Of a DNA stretch of 64,000 nucleotides, positions 60,742 to 64,000 are shown piece by piece. Position 1 is the stretch's first letter; each line of letters starts with the position of its first letter. Source of the stretch: an uncultured Desulfuromusa sp. GTDB taxonomy: Bacteria > Desulfobacterota > Desulfuromonadia > Desulfuromonadales > Geopsychrobacteraceae. The stretch covers positions 2,957,685 to 3,021,684 of the forward strand of contig NZ_OY776574.1 in NCBI RefSeq assembly GCF_963675815.1, read 5' to 3'. Both the position numbers and the translations under genes were made by a program. The notes below the pieces were generated by a model that was given only the letters and a program-made list of their open reading frames with translations, had not been told where the DNA came from and did no database searches.

Positions 60742-61797
60742 TTATTGGTGCATTTTACTGGCAGGGAGTGTGCCTGCCAGATCCTGAATTATCCATTTGG
60801 CAGTTGTTTGTCCTTCCTGCCAACATTTACCGGCAACGTCTACAGGTTGAGGAAGATTGCCGGCCTTGTAGTAGATTGGAGGTTTTGTCGGTGCTTTGTC
60901 ACCAGCCGGATGTTGCAGAACATTGCCTGTTGCGTAATAGATCGGGTCTGTACAGCGCCCAAATGGATCAACAATCGGACTGTTGGACGTATAATCAAGC
61001 CCGAGATGGCTTATGCGAGCGAGAGTAGACTCAGGAGTGAATTGTCCCGTGAATAGGACTCCGTCGCAGGCTATTTCACGTATATTCCCACTGCCATCAG
61101 CTATTTTGACAGCATTGACCCGGGTACTGCCGATAATTTTGACGATTCTGGTTTGTAGCAGCAGGGGAACCCCAAATATTCGTGTTGCATGGTAGAGTGG
61201 CCAGCGAAGGGTAGGGCGCTGATTTTCTTCAAGCATCGCAACAGGTTTTATCCCGGCTTTTCTGCACGTTGATAGAGCTGAAAAACTGACAATCTCAGTG
61301 CCAACCACAACAGGATGGCGAAACGGTATCATTTTTTTCAGATAGTACATTGATTGGAGGGTGCCCGTAGTACAGATTCCAGGAGGTCTGTCCCCGGAAA
61401 CCAGACGAGCAGCACGTGGTGTCTCACGCGTTCCCGTGGCAATGAGAATCCGCTTTGCGGTCAATTTCGTTAATCCTTCTGGAGAGCTGACTGAAATTAT
61501 TCCACCGGGTTCCAGGTTTGTCACCGTTGTTTTTAGGGCGATGTTAATGTTTTTTGCATGGGCGGTTTCTACCAATAATTTTGCATAGGTAGGGCCGGAC
61601 ATTAGCCGCCGGAATTCATGCATACCAAAGGGCGGATGGCCACAGTGACGGGGGGCACCACCGGCCTCTGATTCACGATCAACCACCAGGATTGAGTCTA
61701 TACCGGCGGTTTTAAGAGTCATTGCCGCTGATAAACCTGCTGGACCTGCTCCTATAATAATGACATCGTAGTCTTTATTCCTGAGGATTTCAGCCAT
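60742..61797 (-). CDS. FAD/NAD-dependent oxidoreductase, GlpB-like partner
   Basis: A 351-residue pyridine-nucleotide-type flavoprotein. It starts at ATG 61797 (AEILRNKDYDVIIIGAGPAG) behind an AGGAA site and overlaps the end of the upstream gene. The FAD loop is IIGAGPAGLSAAM, the second is LIATGTRETPRAA, and GRCTDPIYYATGNVL is near the end. In other bacteria such a protein pairs with the GlpA-like dehydrogenase (and sometimes a DUF1667 protein, absent here) to oxidise glycerol 3-phosphate. It follows glpA and precedes the kinase after 169 nt. Confidence 0.85.
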   Translation of the reverse strand: MAEILRNKDYDVIIIGAGPAGLSAAMTLKTAGIDSILVVDRESEAGGAPRHCGHPPFGMHEFRRLMSGPTYAKLLVETAHAKNINIALKTTVTNLEPGGIISVSSPEGLTKLTAKRILIATGTRETPRAARLVSGDRPPGICTTGTLQSMYYLKKMIPFRHPVVVGTEIVSFSALSTCRKAGIKPVAMLEENQRPTLRWPLYHATRIFGVPLLLQTRIVKIIGSTRVNAVKIADGSGNIREIACDGVLFTGQFTPESTLARISHLGLDYTSNSPIVDPFGRCTDPIYYATGNVLQHPAGDKAPTKPPIYYKAGNLPQPVDVAGKCWQEGQTTAKWIIQDLAGTLPASKMHQ

Positions 61798-63220
61798 CAG
61801 CATTTCCTGTGTCGATAGAATCTGCAAATTTTCCCTTGGTGAGTTCAGCAAGACGAGCAGAACAGTAAAATCCTTGACAGCGTCCCATCGTAACACGAGT
61901 GCGTCGTTTCAATCCCGCAATGCTACCGGCAGGAAGAGGGCCTGCAAGAGCGGCATTAATCTCCCGGTCAGTGACCATTTCACAATGACAGACAATTTCT
62001 CCATACCCTTGTTTTTCGTAATCTCGAGGCGAGCATTCAGCAAGGTTTGGAACCGTGGGTATTTTAGTTTTCACTTTGGGAACAAATGTAACCCCCTGCT
62101 GCGATAGGAGATGATGAACATGTTGGGCAAGGCCAAGTGAGGATGTCAGCCCTGTTGAGCGGATACCGCCAAGTGTAATCCAGTTTTGATCTTGTTCGTA
62201 GCTGACCCGGTATTCACTTTTTTCTGTTGCTGGCCGAATCCCTGCAAAAGTAGCTGTCACTGGAATATTGGCTAACGCTGGGATCTTTTCGATGGCTTGC
62301 TGTTGAAGAGCCTGAAGCTGGTCTTTATCGACAGAAGCGTCATCCCTGCCATCCTGATCTTCTGCCGTGGGACCAACGGCAACGTTACCAAAGATGGTTG
62401 GAAACAGAACGATTCCCTTTGTACGCGCAGTTGGGACCGGCAAAATTACAGAATCCAGCAATTTACTAGCGGCTTTATCAAAAATGACAAACTGTCCCTT
62501 ACGCGGTTTGATTGTAAAATCACTGGCTCCCAGGACTTTTTGGTTAAGAATATCGCCATAGAGCCCTGCGCAATTGATAACATAGTTTGCTTGCACTTCT
62601 CCTCTTGGCGTCGTGAGTCGCCAGGTGCTGCCATCGAAATCGCCGCCGATAATCTCTGCATTAAACAGAGCTTTACCACCGTTCTCCAAAGCTTGTTGCA
62701 GGTAAGCCAGAGGGGTAGACCAAGGATCGATAACGTATTCGCGGGGAACAGCAATAGCCGAGCGGATATTTTTTCCGAGCTGAGGTTCGCGTTCAAGAAC
62801 TTCCTTTTGACTCAGAAGCTGCAGATCATGAACTTGATTGTCTTGTCCTTTTTTCAGAATGTCGGCAAATTTTGCTTCCTGTTCTTCAGTCCAGGCGGCG
62901 ATTAAAGCCCCGGTTTTCAGAAGTGGAAGGTTGAAATCCTTATAGCACTCAAGGTACTCGCGGTAGCCGTTTTGAACGCATTCCCACTCTAAAGATCCAA
63001 CGGGTGCATCAAAACCGGTATGGAGAATTGCACTGTTCCCCTTGCTGGCTCCGGAAAGAATGTCAGATCCTTTTTCAATCAAGACGATTGAAGTTCCTTC
63101 TAGTGCAAGCTTACGAGCAACCGCACAGCCAACAACTCCTCCACCGATGATCGCAATCTGAGCACGGGCAATGACTTGATTGTGGTCAGGAGATCCGCTT
63201 TGTTGTTTTTGAATGTCCAT
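61790..63220 (-). CDS. glpA: Glycerol-3-phosphate dehydrogenase, GlpA-type with BFD-like domain
   Basis: A 476-residue FAD-dependent oxidoreductase of the DAO family. The FAD loop is IAIIGGGVVGCAVARKLALEG, and GASKGNSAILHTGFDAPVGSLE and IRPATEKSEYRV belong to the substrate domain. The C-terminus has a BFD-like 2Fe-2S site (IVCHCEMVTDREI...GRCQGFYC). It is first in the operon after glpR. There is no Shine-Dalgarno before the ATG at 63220, which lies inside the putative operator. It should oxidise glycerol 3-phosphate to DHAP in the membrane with a quinone or partner flavoprotein. Confidence 0.88.
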   Translation of the reverse strand: MDIQKQQSGSPDHNQVIARAQIAIIGGGVVGCAVARKLALEGTSIVLIEKGSDILSGASKGNSAILHTGFDAPVGSLEWECVQNGYREYLECYKDFNLPLLKTGALIAAWTEEQEAKFADILKKGQDNQVHDLQLLSQKEVLEREPQLGKNIRSAIAVPREYVIDPWSTPLAYLQQALENGGKALFNAEIIGGDFDGSTWRLTTPRGEVQANYVINCAGLYGDILNQKVLGASDFTIKPRKGQFVIFDKAASKLLDSVILPVPTARTKGIVLFPTIFGNVAVGPTAEDQDGRDDASVDKDQLQALQQQAIEKIPALANIPVTATFAGIRPATEKSEYRVSYEQDQNWITLGGIRSTGLTSSLGLAQHVHHLLSQQGVTFVPKVKTKIPTVPNLAECSPRDYEKQGYGEIVCHCEMVTDREINAALAGPLPAGSIAGLKRRTRVTMGRCQGFYCSARLAELTKGKFADSIDTGNADG

Positions 63221-63254
63221 GACTGAATAGTATCTAAAAATGACTGAACAGTCA
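63220..63254. promoter_or_regulatory. Candidate GlpR operator before glpA
   Basis: TGACTGAACAGTCA (63241-63254) is a perfect palindrome with 6-bp arms and a 2-nt centre, and a third half-site TGACTG is at 63220-63225 overlapping the start codon. It lies in the gap between glpR and glpA, where a DeoR-type repressor would act. Confidence 0.6.
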
Positions 63255-63323
63255 AAGTGAAATATTTAAAAACCAACCCAATGATGATTTTTGACGTGGT
63301 GCATCTGTTGTAAAGTAAAATGA

Positions 63324-64000
63324 CTAGCTTGCAATAATAACATTGATTTTAGCTTTAAGAAGAGTTGCATATAATTCTTCAGGCGGGGCAATGTCGCAGA
63401 CAAGGTTTGTTATTCGCGAGAGACTGCAGACTTCAAATGAAGCAATTTTATTAAATTTAGAGCTATCGATCAGTATTGTCAGGTGTTCCGCTTGTGCAAT
63501 CATCGCACGAGCAAGTTGAGCCTCTTCGATGCTGAAATCCATGACACCGGTGCGGGTATCTAGGGCACCGGCAGTCAAAATTGCATGATGGGCTCGGAAC
63601 GATTGTAATTGGGTGATAGCCATACTTCCAACCGTTTGACGATTGTCGCCATGAAACTCTCCGCCAAGGAGAAAAACTCGAGAGGAGGATGGGTCTAAGC
63701 TCATTGTTTTGGCAATTTGGGTTGAGTTTGTTACGACTGTCAGGCCATGGATTGCCGCAAGTTTCTCAGCAAAAATATAAGGTTGTGGAGCCGGTATCGA
63801 TCAGGATGGTTTCTCCCGGCGAAATCAGCTGAGCTGCAGCTTCAGCTATTTTTATCTTTGCTGCTGCGTTCTTGCCCATTCTTTCTCGAAAAGGACCTTC
63901 ACCAACCATTGTAGGAAGAGATGCGCCTCCATGTATTTTTTGAACTTGACCTGAGCTGGCAAGCTCAGTCAAATCCCGGCGTATCGTCTCTTTTGAAATA
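63324..64000 (-). pseudogene. glpR: DeoR-family (GlpR-like) repressor, frameshifted and cut by the window edge
   Basis: Two minus-strand frames form one DeoR protein. The upstream part, running off the window at 64000, has the helix-turn-helix end SKETIRRDLTELASSGQ and KIHGGASLP, then LIDTGSTTLYF. It stops at a TGA created by five As in the + strand at 63771-63775. With four, the frame runs on as AEKLAAIHGLTVVTNS and joins the downstream part (SLDPSSSRVFLLGGEF, GVMDFSIEEAQLA). The N-terminal 30-40 residues lie outside. It would repress the glp operon when glycerol 3-phosphate is absent. If the indel is real, the operon may be constitutive. Confidence 0.8.

Overview
The window looks like a chromosomal segment of a moderate-GC, Gram-negative, anaerobic deltaproteobacterium, most likely in or near the Desulfuromonadales. 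This is inferred from gene content: a PrsK/PrsR pair beside exopolysaccharide genes, a full-length NifU with NifS, a tungsten-type aldehyde:ferredoxin oxidoreductase, a PurS-PurL fusion, a sigma-54 promoter before glnB-glnA, betaine uptake genes and a strong candidate selenoprotein. No rRNA, CRISPR array or intact transposon was seen.

Layout. 1-10.7 kb is an exopolysaccharide/glycan locus on the + strand: a GtrB/GtrA/GT-C set, several glycosyltransferases, an acetyltransferase, an O-antigen ligase/polymerase-like protein, then a secreted Calx-beta protein and an SGNH-like lipoprotein. Its centre (about 4.3-8.1 kb) is visibly more AT-rich than the flanks. 11-17.6 kb holds a frameshifted beta-CASP nuclease gene, UDP-glucose dehydrogenase and PrsK/PrsR. 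17.6-21.5 kb has a fibronectin III protein with an odd membrane insert, a Crp/Fnr regulator with a YgbA-like gene, an orphan response regulator and an AEC permease. 21.5-24.6 kb (minus) is gap-pgk-tpiA. 24.8-31.5 kb is a WalJ-like hydrolase followed by purSL-purQ-purF-pyrE. 31.5-33.6 kb (minus) is nadB with stand-alone chorismate mutase and DAHP-synthase regulatory-type domains. 33.7-35.1 kb has a lytic transglycosylase, pgsA and tRNA-Gly. 35.5-38.8 kb is a glycine betaine ABC transporter. 39-43.4 kb has an Fe-alcohol dehydrogenase, several tiny membrane proteins and a split YeeE/YedE transporter. 43.4-49.8 kb carries a Ca/Na antiporter, lrp-lysA-rlmD and glnB-glnA. 49.8-59.1 kb has a 2-hydroxyacid dehydrogenase, a diadenylate cyclase fused to a YbbR domain, a GST, an alcohol dehydrogenase, nifS-nifU, a small SAP/Cys4 protein and the AOR. 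59.1-64 kb (minus) is a glycerol-type operon (glpR frameshifted, glpA, glpB-like, FGGY kinase).

The main discovery is a 59-codon membrane-protein gene at 41046-41225 with one in-frame TGA. The TGA sits where related small proteins are expected to have the second Cys of a C-x4-C motif. It is followed 19 nt later by the GGTC loop of a bulged hairpin closely resembling the E. coli fdhF SECIS element. Standard gene calling would miss this gene.

Several otherwise conserved genes carry single-base frameshifts (MBL nuclease, glpR, probably the zinc alcohol dehydrogenase N-terminus, and a small reading frame at 10.8 kb). Real decay and indel errors in the assembly cannot be told apart from this sequence alone.
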